Assembly (NCBI GenBank): GCA_023301645.1
Contig: JALZUH010000043.1
Coordinates: 1 to 11,870, forward strand
Length of the DNA: 11,870 nt
Source of the DNA: Akkermansiaceae bacterium
GTDB lineage: Bacteria > Verrucomicrobiota > Verrucomicrobiia > Verrucomicrobiales > Akkermansiaceae
Direction: 5' to 3'
How positions within the stretch are numbered: position 1 is the stretch's first letter; every line of letters starts with the position of its first letter. The position numbers were made by a program, and so were the translations under genes. The notes under the pieces are model-generated. The model worked only from the letters and a program-made list of their open reading frames with translations, searched no databases and was not told the DNA's origin. This document shows, in pieces, positions 6,588 through 11,870 of this stretch.

Positions 6588-7259
6588 ATGCAAGACCCGC
6601 AATACGTAAAACAGGCCTTTAGCCGAATAGCCGACCGCTACCGCGTGACCAATCACGTGCTCAGTGTAGGCACAGACATCCTCTGGCGCAAAAAAGTCGG
6701 ACGCATCGTCGCAGAGTGGCAGCCTAAGACCATCCTCGACGTAGCCACTGGCACAGGGGATCTCGCCCTCGAAATCCAAAAGCAGTGCCCAGATGCCGAG
6801 ATGACAGGCTCTGACTTCTGCCCAGAAATGCTCGCCTATGCGACTGAGAGCGGGGTCAATAACACGATGGTAGTCGATGCCATGGAGATGCCTTTTGAAG
6901 ATGATAGCTTCGATGTTCTCACTGTGGCCTTCGGTCTTCGTAATATGGGAAGCTGGCCAGATGCACTGAAGGAAATGCAGCGCGTGCTCAAGCCCGGTGG
7001 ACATCTGCTCATCTTAGACTTCTCACTACCAACGGGTATTCTCAAAGAACCCTACAGCTTCTACCTGAATAAGGTCCTGCCGAAGATCGCGGGATACATG
7101 ACAGGGGAGAAAGACGCCTATGAATACCTAGCAGGGACCATTGGAGAGTTCCCCAGTGGTGCGAAGATGGAAGAGCTCATTAACTCCTGCGGCTTTAGTG
7201 ATGCCAAGTCAGCACCTCTGAGCTTCGGTGTAGCATCGATCTACACTGCGACTGCGTAG
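6588..7259 (+). CDS. menG: UbiE/MenG-type quinone C-methyltransferase
   Basis: This SAM-dependent class I methyltransferase acts in the last steps of menaquinone (demethylmenaquinone to menaquinone) or ubiquinone synthesis. SAM-binding motif I is LDVATGTGDLALE (50-62). The family signature near the N-terminus is present in the form YRVTNHVLSVGTDILWRK (18-35), and AFGLRNM (114-120) and RVLKPGGHLL (132-141) are diagnostic UbiE/MenG blocks. The C-terminal YEYLAGTIGEFPSG also fits. The length of 223 residues is slightly below the usual 230-250. Menaquinone is the expected quinone in Verrucomicrobiota, so I favour menG over ubiE, by inference from taxonomy only. Only 23 bases separate it from the GNAT gene upstream, without a Shine-Dalgarno. 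A 71-base leader with alternative hairpins separates it from hisC. Confidence 0.93.
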   Translation: MQDPQYVKQAFSRIADRYRVTNHVLSVGTDILWRKKVGRIVAEWQPKTILDVATGTGDLALEIQKQCPDAEMTGSDFCPEMLAYATESGVNNTMVVDAMEMPFEDDSFDVLTVAFGLRNMGSWPDALKEMQRVLKPGGHLLILDFSLPTGILKEPYSFYLNKVLPKIAGYMTGEKDAYEYLAGTIGEFPSGAKMEELINSCGFSDAKSAPLSFGVASIYTATA

Positions 7260-7280
7260 TGGGCGAATTTCAGGTAAGAG

Positions 7281-7328
7281 TCTCATGATTTTGCATTGCA
7301 GAATGAGGTGTAAGCTCATAGATTCTGC
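7281..7328 (+). promoter_or_regulatory. Alternative hairpins in the hisC leader
   Basis: The segment GCAGAATGAG at 7298-7307 can pair in two exclusive ways. Upstream, it pairs with TTTTGC at 7289-7294 (one G-U pair, ATT loop), plus CTCA at 7282-7285. Downstream, it pairs with CTCA at 7315-7318 and TTCTGC at 7323-7328, giving ten pairs with a four-base bulge. The downstream hairpin ends two bases before the hisC ATG. The layout resembles an attenuator or translational switch, but it was paired by hand and no energies were calculated. Confidence 0.35.
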
Positions 7329-7338
7329 ACATGCCTGA
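7285..7338 (+). CDS. Possible 17-codon leader ORF overlapping the hisC start
   Basis: An ATG at 7285 opens a reading frame, MILHCRMRCKLIDSAHA, that stops with a TGA at 7336, eight bases inside hisC in another frame. It contains two His codons in 17, above chance but far from the His runs of enteric his leaders. AGGTAAGAG lies four bases before it and is at most a poor ribosome site. The overlap would permit translational coupling to hisC. It could easily be a chance frame. Confidence 0.2.
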   Translation: MILHCRMRCKLIDSAHA

Positions 7339-8431
7339 TACGCCTCTGAAAGATTTCTCAAACAGCTTTGTATGTGACCTTGTAGCTTACCAAACAGGTA
7401 AGCCCATCGAAGAGACCGCTCGCGAGCTCGGACTCGATCCAGAAACTATCGTCAAGCTAGCATCGAATGAAAACCCACTGGGGCCAGCACCCATGGCAAA
7501 GCAGGCGATGCAGCGCGAAATCGACGGCGTGCATATTTACCCAGATGGAGGTGGCTTTAAGCTGCGCAGTGCACTCGCAGAGCGCCACGGGCTAGAGCTC
7601 GATAATGTCATCCTCGGTAACGGCTCTAATGAAATCATCGAGCTGCTTTGCCACTGCTTTCTTAACCCTCAGGCAGAGCTTATCGCAGCCGAGCACGCCT
7701 TTGTCGTCTATAAGCTCATGGCGACTCTCTTCGGTGCCAAATACGTCGAAGTAGCTGACCCAGACTTCATCCATGACCTCGACGGTATGGCTGATGCCAT
7801 CACCGAGAACACTCGTCTCGTCTTCATCGCCAATCCCAATAACCCTACAGGAACCATCGTCGGGCAAGAAGCACTCGACCGCTTCATGGATCGCCTTCCA
7901 GACCATGTCGTCGCCGTTTTTGACGAAGCATACTACGAATTCCTCGAAGACGCACCAGATACACTGAAGTATATCAAAGAAGGGCGCAACGCCTGTGTGC
8001 TTCGCACCTTCTCCAAGGCATACGGACTAGCAGGACTACGTATCGGCTACGGACTCGCCTCACCACAGGTGGCAGAGATTTTACAAAAAGCCCGCCAGCC
8101 CTTTAATGCTAACTCGATGGCACAAGCCGCTGCTGTAGCTGCCATCAATGACGCGGAACATGTCGCCAAAACCATCAAAACCAATAATGAAGGCCTCCGA
8201 TTCTATGAGGAAGCCTTTAGCCAGCGCGGCCTAGAATATGTCCCAAGTGTAGCAAATTTCATCTTGGTCAAAGTCGGCGATGGCGACGACCTATTTGCCA
8301 AAATGCTGGCCAAAGGAGTGATCGTTCGTGCCATGAGTGGCTACAAGCTCCCACAATGGGTGCGCATCTCAGTAGGCACTCAGCAAGAGAATGCACGCTG
8401 CATCGAAGTCCTCGACGAAGTTCTGGGATAG
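7331..8431 (+). CDS. hisC: Histidinol-phosphate aminotransferase HisC
   Basis: HisC is a PLP-dependent fold type I aminotransferase that converts imidazole acetol phosphate and glutamate to histidinol phosphate. The chain has 366 residues, as expected. The N-terminal SNENPLGPAP (45-54) is the HisC substrate-loop signature. FIANPNNPTG (165-174) and FDEAYYEF (197-204) are the usual PLP-contact motifs, and Lys229 in RTFSKAYGLAGLRIGYG is the Schiff-base lysine. The C-terminus has the expected arginine in QWVRISVGT. The start at 7331 has no Shine-Dalgarno and sits two bases after a potential hairpin. The gene ends convergently with hisH, 93 bases away. The specificity (histidinol phosphate rather than aromatic amino acids) rests on overall similarity and on nearby his genes. 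Confidence 0.96.
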   Translation: MPDTPLKDFSNSFVCDLVAYQTGKPIEETARELGLDPETIVKLASNENPLGPAPMAKQAMQREIDGVHIYPDGGGFKLRSALAERHGLELDNVILGNGSNEIIELLCHCFLNPQAELIAAEHAFVVYKLMATLFGAKYVEVADPDFIHDLDGMADAITENTRLVFIANPNNPTGTIVGQEALDRFMDRLPDHVVAVFDEAYYEFLEDAPDTLKYIKEGRNACVLRTFSKAYGLAGLRIGYGLASPQVAEILQKARQPFNANSMAQAAAVAAINDAEHVAKTIKTNNEGLRFYEEAFSQRGLEYVPSVANFILVKVGDGDDLFAKMLAKGVIVRAMSGYKLPQWVRISVGTQQENARCIEVLDEVLG

Positions 8432-8455
8432 GGGAGGACTTCAGCTGAGAAAGCT

Positions 8456-8476
8456 GAGAGATTGGACAATCTTTTT
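8456..8476 (+). terminator. Probable weak intrinsic terminator of hisC
   Basis: AGATT (8459-8463) pairs with AATCT (8468-8472) around a GGAC loop. The stem can be extended by three more pairs, two of them G-U, into the run of five T at 8472-8476. It lies 25 bases after the hisC stop. The stem is AT-rich and so weak, but the T-run is in the right place. Confidence 0.4.
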
Positions 8477-8477
8477 A

Positions 8478-8503
8478 CAGAGCTTCTCTTACCAAAAGCT
8501 CTG
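8478..8503 (-). other. Eight-pair hairpin in the hisC-hisH convergent gap
   Basis: CAGAGCTT (8478-8485) and AAGCTCTG (8496-8503) are perfect inverted repeats around a ten-base loop, 21 bases beyond the hisH stop. On the minus strand the stem is followed by TAAAAAG instead of a T-run, so it may mark the 3' end of the hisBH transcript but is not a standard terminator. Confidence 0.35.
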
Positions 8504-8524
8504 GCTCGGCGCCTGCTCCTCCTC

Positions 8525-9145
8525 CTACGCCTCGATAGCTACGAAGTTCCTCAGTAGCTGCAGGCCATTATGCTGGCTCTTCTCTGGATGGAACTGTGTA
8601 GCGATGAGCTTACCGCGGGTGACTGCTGCGGCAAATGGAAGCGCGTAGTCACAGGTCGCGGCAACATCATCCTGACTCGCTGGCTCAGGATAATAAGAAT
8701 GCACAAAATAAAAGTAAGGATCGGTCGGTAGCTCATTCCAGATCGGATGTGCTAGATCGCTCGGAGTGATCGTATTCCATCCCATATGCGGGATTTTTAG
8801 ACCCACTTGAGGGAATTTTTTCACCTCGCCAGCAATGATGCCTAAGCCCTCAGCACCGGGAGACTCTTCGCCACTATCAAAGATCAGCTGATAGCCCACA
8901 CATATACCTAAGTAAGGCTTATTGGCTGCGGCCCACTGTCTAATCGGGTCGAATAAACCCTGCTGCTTCAGGTGAGCGGCGCAATCGCCGAACTCACCCT
9001 GACCGGGGACGACCAAATGAGTGATACCATCAAGCTCCTCGGCTGTAGTGATCAGCTTCGCCTCAGCACCGATAGCCAGAAAAGCATTCTCCACACTACG
9101 GAGATTACCACGACCGTAATCAACAATACCTACTTTAGTCATCAT
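8525..9145 (-). CDS. hisH: Imidazole glycerol phosphate synthase glutaminase subunit HisH
   Basis: HisH hydrolyses glutamine and channels ammonia to HisF. It is a class I glutamine amidotransferase of 206 residues. The nucleophile cysteine is in LGICVGYQLIFDSGEES (Cys82), and the His-Glu pair is in TQFHPEKSQ (His186, Glu188). The N-terminal KVGIVDYGRGNLRSVENAF is the HisH hallmark. Two adjacent ATG codons (9145 and 9142) are possible starts; I took the first, and the choice changes the protein by one residue. The frame continues upstream to 9214, but that part lies inside hisB and has arginine-rich, non-family sequence. hisB ends 22 bases upstream on the same strand, so the two form an operon. 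The oxyanion-loop region (PGQGEFGDC) has Gln-Gly-Glu, where many HisH proteins have Gly-Val-Gly. Confidence 0.96.
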   Translation of the reverse strand: MMTKVGIVDYGRGNLRSVENAFLAIGAEAKLITTAEELDGITHLVVPGQGEFGDCAAHLKQQGLFDPIRQWAAANKPYLGICVGYQLIFDSGEESPGAEGLGIIAGEVKKFPQVGLKIPHMGWNTITPSDLAHPIWNELPTDPYFYFVHSYYPEPASQDDVAATCDYALPFAAAVTRGKLIATQFHPEKSQHNGLQLLRNFVAIEA

Positions 9146-9167
9146 CTTGAGTAGCAGTGAAAAGCAA

Positions 9168-9779
9168 TTACAGCGCCTCCTTCGTGCTCGGAATCCCAGT
9201 CTCACGAGAGTCAAGCTCGACAGCCTGCCTCAGTGCGCGCGCTAGAGCCTTGAAGATCGACTCAGCAATGTGGTGGCCATCACGGCCATAGAGCATCTCG
9301 ATGTGGACATTGGCACGTAGATTACTAGCAATGGCGCGGCAAAACTCCTCGGTGAGTGTCAGCGGGAAATTAGGCGCGTCAGGAGCACCAGCAGGTGTGC
9401 GGAACTCCAAGTGCGGGCGATTACTAAGATCGACGACACAGCGGCTCAGAGTCTCATCCATAGGTAGATAAGCCATGCCGTAGCGACGAATGCCCATCTT
9501 ATTACCGAGAGCAGCCTTGATACACTCACCGATGACGATACCCGTGTCCTCGACGGTGTGGTGAGCATCCACCTCGATATCACCGATCGTCTTCACATCG
9601 AGATCGATCATGCTGTGCTTACTGAGAAGGGTTAGCATGTGGTCGAAGAAAGGAACACCGGTAGAAATATTGGATTTGCCTGTGCCATCGAGATTGAGCG
9701 AGAGCGTGATATCAGTCTCGGCCGTCTTACGTTCTTGGCTAGCTGTGCGTGCTTGCGTGCTTGAGCTTGGAGTAGTCAT
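9168..9779 (-). CDS. hisB: Imidazoleglycerol-phosphate dehydratase HisB
   Basis: HisB dehydrates imidazole glycerol phosphate to imidazole acetol phosphate, using a di-manganese site made of two HxxHHxxE-type motifs. Both are visible: DAHHTVEDTG (71-80) and DGHHIAESIFKALARAL (167-183). GVPFFDHMLTLLSKHS (41-56) is the third family block. At 203 residues this is the stand-alone dehydratase, not the phosphatase-dehydratase fusion of enteric bacteria, so histidinol phosphatase must be encoded elsewhere. The first 15 residues (MTTPSSSTQARTASQ) are low-complexity and extend before the usual R-x-T-x-E-T start, so a later start is possible, although no ATG lies there. It is the first gene of the hisBH pair, reads away from the ykvA-like gene, and lacks a Shine-Dalgarno. 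Confidence 0.96.
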   Translation of the reverse strand: MTTPSSSTQARTASQERKTAETDITLSLNLDGTGKSNISTGVPFFDHMLTLLSKHSMIDLDVKTIGDIEVDAHHTVEDTGIVIGECIKAALGNKMGIRRYGMAYLPMDETLSRCVVDLSNRPHLEFRTPAGAPDAPNFPLTLTEEFCRAIASNLRANVHIEMLYGRDGHHIAESIFKALARALRQAVELDSRETGIPSTKEAL

Positions 9780-9915
9780 GGTTTCTTGACAAAGAAAGTG
9801 CCCTCATATGCAGGATAAGGCAACCGCATATTTCCGCTGCTAGTCTACAAATATCTCGGTCATGTCCCAGTCGCAGGAACTAAGCCGCCAAAGCAGCAAA
9901 TAGGCTCCTTTCAAT

Positions 9916-9925
9916 CGTCGCGACG
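9916..9925. repeat. Ten-base perfect palindrome
   Basis: CGTCGCGACG equals its own reverse complement. It sits about midway between the divergent genes, where a repressor site would be expected. A ten-base palindrome is short enough to occur by chance. Confidence 0.35.
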
Positions 9926-9951
9926 TAATAGGGGATCATTCCTGTAACGAG

Positions 9952-9967
9952 GTGATACAAAAATCAC
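9952..9967. promoter_or_regulatory. Operator-like dyad GTGAT-N6-ATCAC
   Basis: The half-sites are perfect inverted repeats. The spacing (GTGA-N8-TCAC) is two bases longer than the CRP consensus, and the arms differ from FNR. The flanking CCT at 9941-9943 and AGG at 9968-9970 could extend it as an RNA hairpin with a bulge. The binding factor is unknown. Confidence 0.3.
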
Positions 9968-10063
9968 AGGATATTGTAATAGTTCGTTTGGAGAGAACGA
10001 CTGTAAAAGTAAGGTGTCGAAGAAACACCCTCACCCCAATCTACACCCCGATTATTATAAAAT

Positions 10064-10414
10064 ATGAAAAGTAAGCATTATGAAAAAGAGTATTCAGAAG
10101 ACTCCTTTTTGAAGAAAATAAAGAAGTATGCGCTATCAGCAGGCAAAGAGATTGTCACTAAGGCACTGATTCTTTCTGAGACTCTCAAGGACAAAGATAC
10201 ACCTGTCGCGGCCAAGGGCGTGATTGTCACAGCTCTAGGCTATTTCATCTTTCCAGCAGATGCCATTCCTGACCTGATGCCTGGTGTTGGCTATGCAGAT
10301 GATCTTGGTGCCATAGTAGCAGCACTAGCTACAGTAGCAGCACACGTGAAAGACGAGCACGTCGAAGAGGCAACACGTAAGCTCCAGCGCTGGTTTAAAG
10401 ACAGTGAGGGGTAG
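10064..10414 (+). CDS. YkvA family protein (DUF1232)
   Basis: This small protein of 116 residues has the DUF1232 core at about 47-88. The marks are VAAKGVIVTALGYFIFPADAIPD and a short segment ending in GVGYADDLGAIVAALATV, with the invariant P-x-D-x-I-P-D and G-Y-x-D-D motifs. The family is widespread; members are small, moderately hydrophobic, and have no established biochemical role. The first 40 residues are charged and lysine-rich, the last 20 amphipathic (EEATRKLQRWF). The ATG at 10064 has no Shine-Dalgarno; TATAAA lies just before it. The gene is divergent from hisB. No neighbour suggests a function. Confidence 0.88.
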   Translation: MKSKHYEKEYSEDSFLKKIKKYALSAGKEIVTKALILSETLKDKDTPVAAKGVIVTALGYFIFPADAIPDLMPGVGYADDLGAIVAALATVAAHVKDEHVEEATRKLQRWFKDSEG

Positions 10415-10520
10415 GTGAATTTTTACTAAAAAAATGAGATGTATTTGTTCGCTAGCTTAGATCGTCATCTTCAGGTAATTATGGTTTGAAAGTTGGTTGT
10501 TAACACTGTTCTCTTACAAA

Positions 10521-11081
10521 ATGGAGCCGCCACTCGGATTTAAAGCATCCTACATGAACTCGGGATATCGTATTTCATACAAGTCCAAGGGAATGGGATG
10601 CATGGTCTTTTTTGTAGGCTCTATATCGCTAGTTCTTGGCATAGCATTTACACATGCATGGTTTTTTAGCGGGCCAAAGAATCTCTTTGGTGAAGACTCT
10701 AGTTATATGAAATCTCAACCATGGTTTCCTATTGCGGCGGTTCTGTTTTATGGGGCAATCTTACTCGGCTGCTTTATCACCTTGTGGAAGTTACTAGGCG
10801 TGACCACATATGATCTTTCACGGCAGAATCTCACACTAAAGAAGACCTTACTTTTCTTTTCAAGAACTCAGAACATTCCTTCGGGTGACATCAAAAAAGT
10901 GATTCAAATAAAAGACGGAGGAACGGGCGAAGACTCCTTCCCGTCATGGGGGCTTAACTTATACGCTAAACGAAAAATAAAACTTTTGGCAAAAGAACCT
11001 ATAGATAAGAGCGACTGGCTCGGCGCAGAGCTTGCTGGTTATTATGATATTGAATTCGAGCCCTCTAAAGATCGAGAATAG
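10521..11081 (+). CDS. Two-TM membrane protein with C-terminal beta-rich domain, unknown function
   Basis: I do not recognise this protein. The frame is open from a TTG at 10497, but I took the ATG at 10521 (186 residues), because the TTG adds eight residues with no clear function; neither start has a Shine-Dalgarno. Two hydrophobic helices are clear: one in MGCMVFFVGSISLVLGIAF, about residues 26-48, and one in PIAAVLFYGAILLGCFITLW, about 73-93. They are joined by about 25 residues containing AWFFSGPKNLFGEDSSY. The rest, about 95-186, is soluble and strand-rich (YDLSRQNLTLKKTLLFF, IKKVIQIKDG, LNLYAKRKIKLLAKE). This resembles the small membrane-proximal PH-like modules found in bacterial proteins with two N-terminal helices. 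One 60-base row inside it is about 42% GC, versus 52% for one row inside hisC, so it looks AT-richer than the his genes. Probable location: inner membrane, soluble part in the cytoplasm. Confidence 0.7.
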   Translation: MEPPLGFKASYMNSGYRISYKSKGMGCMVFFVGSISLVLGIAFTHAWFFSGPKNLFGEDSSYMKSQPWFPIAAVLFYGAILLGCFITLWKLLGVTTYDLSRQNLTLKKTLLFFSRTQNIPSGDIKKVIQIKDGGTGEDSFPSWGLNLYAKRKIKLLAKEPIDKSDWLGAELAGYYDIEFEPSKDRE

Positions 11082-11109
11082 AACGGCTGAGCAAGATACT
11101 ACTGGTAAT

Positions 11110-11134
11110 CTACTAGCTGTTGAGTAGTTTGATT
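11110..11134 (+). terminator. Possible weak terminator after the two-TM gene
   Basis: CTACT (11110-11114) pairs with AGTAG (11123-11127) around an eight-base loop, followed by TTTGATTT. Five pairs is thin. It lies 28 bases after the stop codon at 11081. Confidence 0.3.
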
Positions 11135-11218
11135 TAATGAACATTTTAACCACTAACCCCTTCGTCGAACTCCGCTCTCGCTAGCTGATACCAGAGCTTT
11201 GGCGCTCCCTTCAAAAAT

Positions 11219-11755
11219 ATGGGCTTAGATTCTGTAGAACTCCTTATCGTGACCGAAGAGACCTTTGGTATTACTATTACTGACGCTGATGCTGAGCAGT
11301 TGGTGACTCCAGGTATGCTTATCGATCACGTCCAGCGCGCTGTGGGATCACAGCAGGGAAGTCGGCCATGTCTTACTCAGAGGGCTTTTCACCGTGTGAG
11401 AACGAGCTTAGTCACGGCAACAGGGCTTCGTAGGCGTGATATTTCGCCGAAGAGTAAGGTTCGTGATGTTTTTCCTAAGCCTTTACGCGCTGAGAATTGG
11501 CAGAAGTTCAGAATGATATCAGGCCTTACTGATTTACCTGATTTACGTTTTGGCCGAGGAGTGATATTTGATCCGACGACAGTCAGCTCTCTAGTTAGCC
11601 AAGAAGTAACGAGGATGGCTGGAGACCTCACTTGTGCTAGTGATTGGTCTGACGAGGAGGTAAGGAGTGCTGTAAGGATGATTATATCTGAGCAGCTAGG
11701 GATTGAAAAGTTTTCAGATGATGACGAATTCGTCAGAGATTTAGGAGTGGATTAA
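11219..11755 (+). CDS. Acyl-carrier-protein-like protein with halves in permuted order
   Basis: The protein of 178 residues opens with MGLDSVELLIVTEETFGITI, which is the second half of an acyl carrier protein: the phosphopantetheine site GLDS (Ser5), then helix II and the following loop and helix to about residue 42. It ends with DEEVRSAVRMIISEQLGIEK and then a segment closing in DEFVRDLGVD. That is the first half of an ACP (helix I and loop), stopping exactly where the modified serine would come. Between them, residues 50-140 hold a soluble, Arg-rich linker (CLTQRAFHRVRTSL, WQKFRMISGLTDLPDL). An in-frame TGA at 11186 rules out a long upstream extension, so helix I is truly missing at the N-terminus. 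I recall bacterial proteins annotated 'acyl carrier protein' with the same MGLD start, so it may be a known but uncharacterised family. The acyl group carried and the partner enzymes are unknown. No Shine-Dalgarno. Confidence 0.78.
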   Translation: MGLDSVELLIVTEETFGITITDADAEQLVTPGMLIDHVQRAVGSQQGSRPCLTQRAFHRVRTSLVTATGLRRRDISPKSKVRDVFPKPLRAENWQKFRMISGLTDLPDLRFGRGVIFDPTTVSSLVSQEVTRMAGDLTCASDWSDEEVRSAVRMIISEQLGIEKFSDDDEFVRDLGVD

Positions 11756-11829
11756 TGACAAGCAGCGAACAAGATACTCTCAGAAACCAACTACCCACCA
11801 CACATTAACCTACAATATAACACTTTAAA

Positions 11830-11870
11830 ATGACTACAGAAAATCCATACTTATCCCCGCAAACTGAAAT
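11830..11870 (+). CDS. Start of a gene running off the window (3' partial)
   Basis: An ATG at 11830 opens the frame MTTENPYLSPQTE, which is still open at the window end after 13 codons. The short N-terminal motif NPYxSP is typical of the cytoplasmic start of small membrane proteins in Planctomycetes and Verrucomicrobia, so I expect hydrophobic helices downstream, but none are visible. The preceding bases are A/T-rich (ATATAACACTTTAAA) with no Shine-Dalgarno. It lies 74 bases after the ACP-like gene. Confidence 0.5.
   Translation, partial: MTTENPYLSPQTE

Larger units (their letters stand above)
9780..10063. promoter_or_regulatory. Divergent intergenic region hisB / DUF1232 gene
   Basis: These 284 bases must hold the promoters of both flanking genes. 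I see no convincing -35/-10 pair on either strand. They do hold several dyads: the perfect ten-base palindrome CGTCGCGACG (9916-9925), GTGAT-N6-ATCAC (9952-9967), a stem of seven pairs with one bulge around AGTTCGTT/AACGACT (9980-10002), and GGTGT-N7-ACACC (10013-10029). The last 13 bases before the ATG at 10064 are A/T-rich with TATAAA at 10056-10061. No credible gene was found here. Confidence 0.5.

Noticed and set aside
6561..7004. 147-codon minus-strand frame inside menG
   Set aside because: It is antisense to a gene with intact methyltransferase motifs and has no recognisable content.
8391..8648. 85-codon + strand frame over the hisC end and hisH tail
   Set aside because: It covers two real genes in other frames, plus the terminator region, with no family match.
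9786..9812. TTGACA with TATGCA as a + strand promoter
   Set aside because: The spacer is 15 bases, the -10 is poor, and the box lies next to the hisB start on the opposite strand with no gene within 250 bases downstream.
9862..9903. 13-residue frame MSQSQELSRQSSK in the divergent gap
   Set aside because: It has no Shine-Dalgarno and no downstream coupling, and its length is expected by chance.
9951..9968. CRP binding site
   Set aside because: The arms GTGA and TCAC are eight bases apart, where the CRP consensus needs six, so only a generic dyad is claimed.
10415..10440. A/T-rich inverted repeat ATTTTT / AAAAAT after the DUF1232 gene
   Set aside because: The pairing is only A-T in a homopolymer-rich stretch and would be a very weak stem.

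Overview
The window reads like the chromosome of a Gram-negative member of the PVC group, most likely Verrucomicrobiota. This rests on family-level recognition, not on a marker gene. The clues are a vWA protein built into a glutamine-amidotransferase-like fold (common in Planctomycetes and Verrucomicrobia), an N-terminal 'NPYxSP' start on the last gene, a CdaA-type cyclase beside scattered his genes, and start codons that almost all lack a Shine-Dalgarno sequence. Coding density is high. I see no rRNA, tRNA, CRISPR array, transposase or phage gene.

Layout, left to right. Bases 1-1668 hold the 3' part of a membrane-anchored vWA/GATase-like protein. It is followed by uppP (undecaprenyl-diphosphatase), an N-terminally anchored SNase-family nuclease, and hisF. 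A 179-base gap carrying a perfect 23-bp dyad leads to cdaA (diadenylate cyclase). Next come bioD, a GNAT acetyltransferase, a UbiE/MenG methyltransferase and hisC, all on the + strand. hisH and hisB form a two-gene minus-strand operon convergent with hisC. A 284-base divergent gap with several dyads separates hisB from a YkvA/DUF1232 gene. After that are a two-TM protein of unknown function, an acyl-carrier-protein-like gene with its two halves in reversed order, and the first 13 codons of another gene.

How the genes work together. hisF and hisH encode the two halves of imidazole glycerol phosphate synthase, and hisB and hisC encode two later steps of histidine synthesis. The pathway is therefore partly clustered but split over both strands, with hisG, hisI/E, hisA and hisD outside the window. 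BioD (biotin), MenG/UbiE (quinone) and UppP (lipid carrier recycling for cell wall synthesis) are single housekeeping steps without their pathway partners. CdaA suggests c-di-AMP signalling. The last 1.8 kb holds the least familiar genes, and the reversed-order ACP-like protein is the most unusual object in the window.
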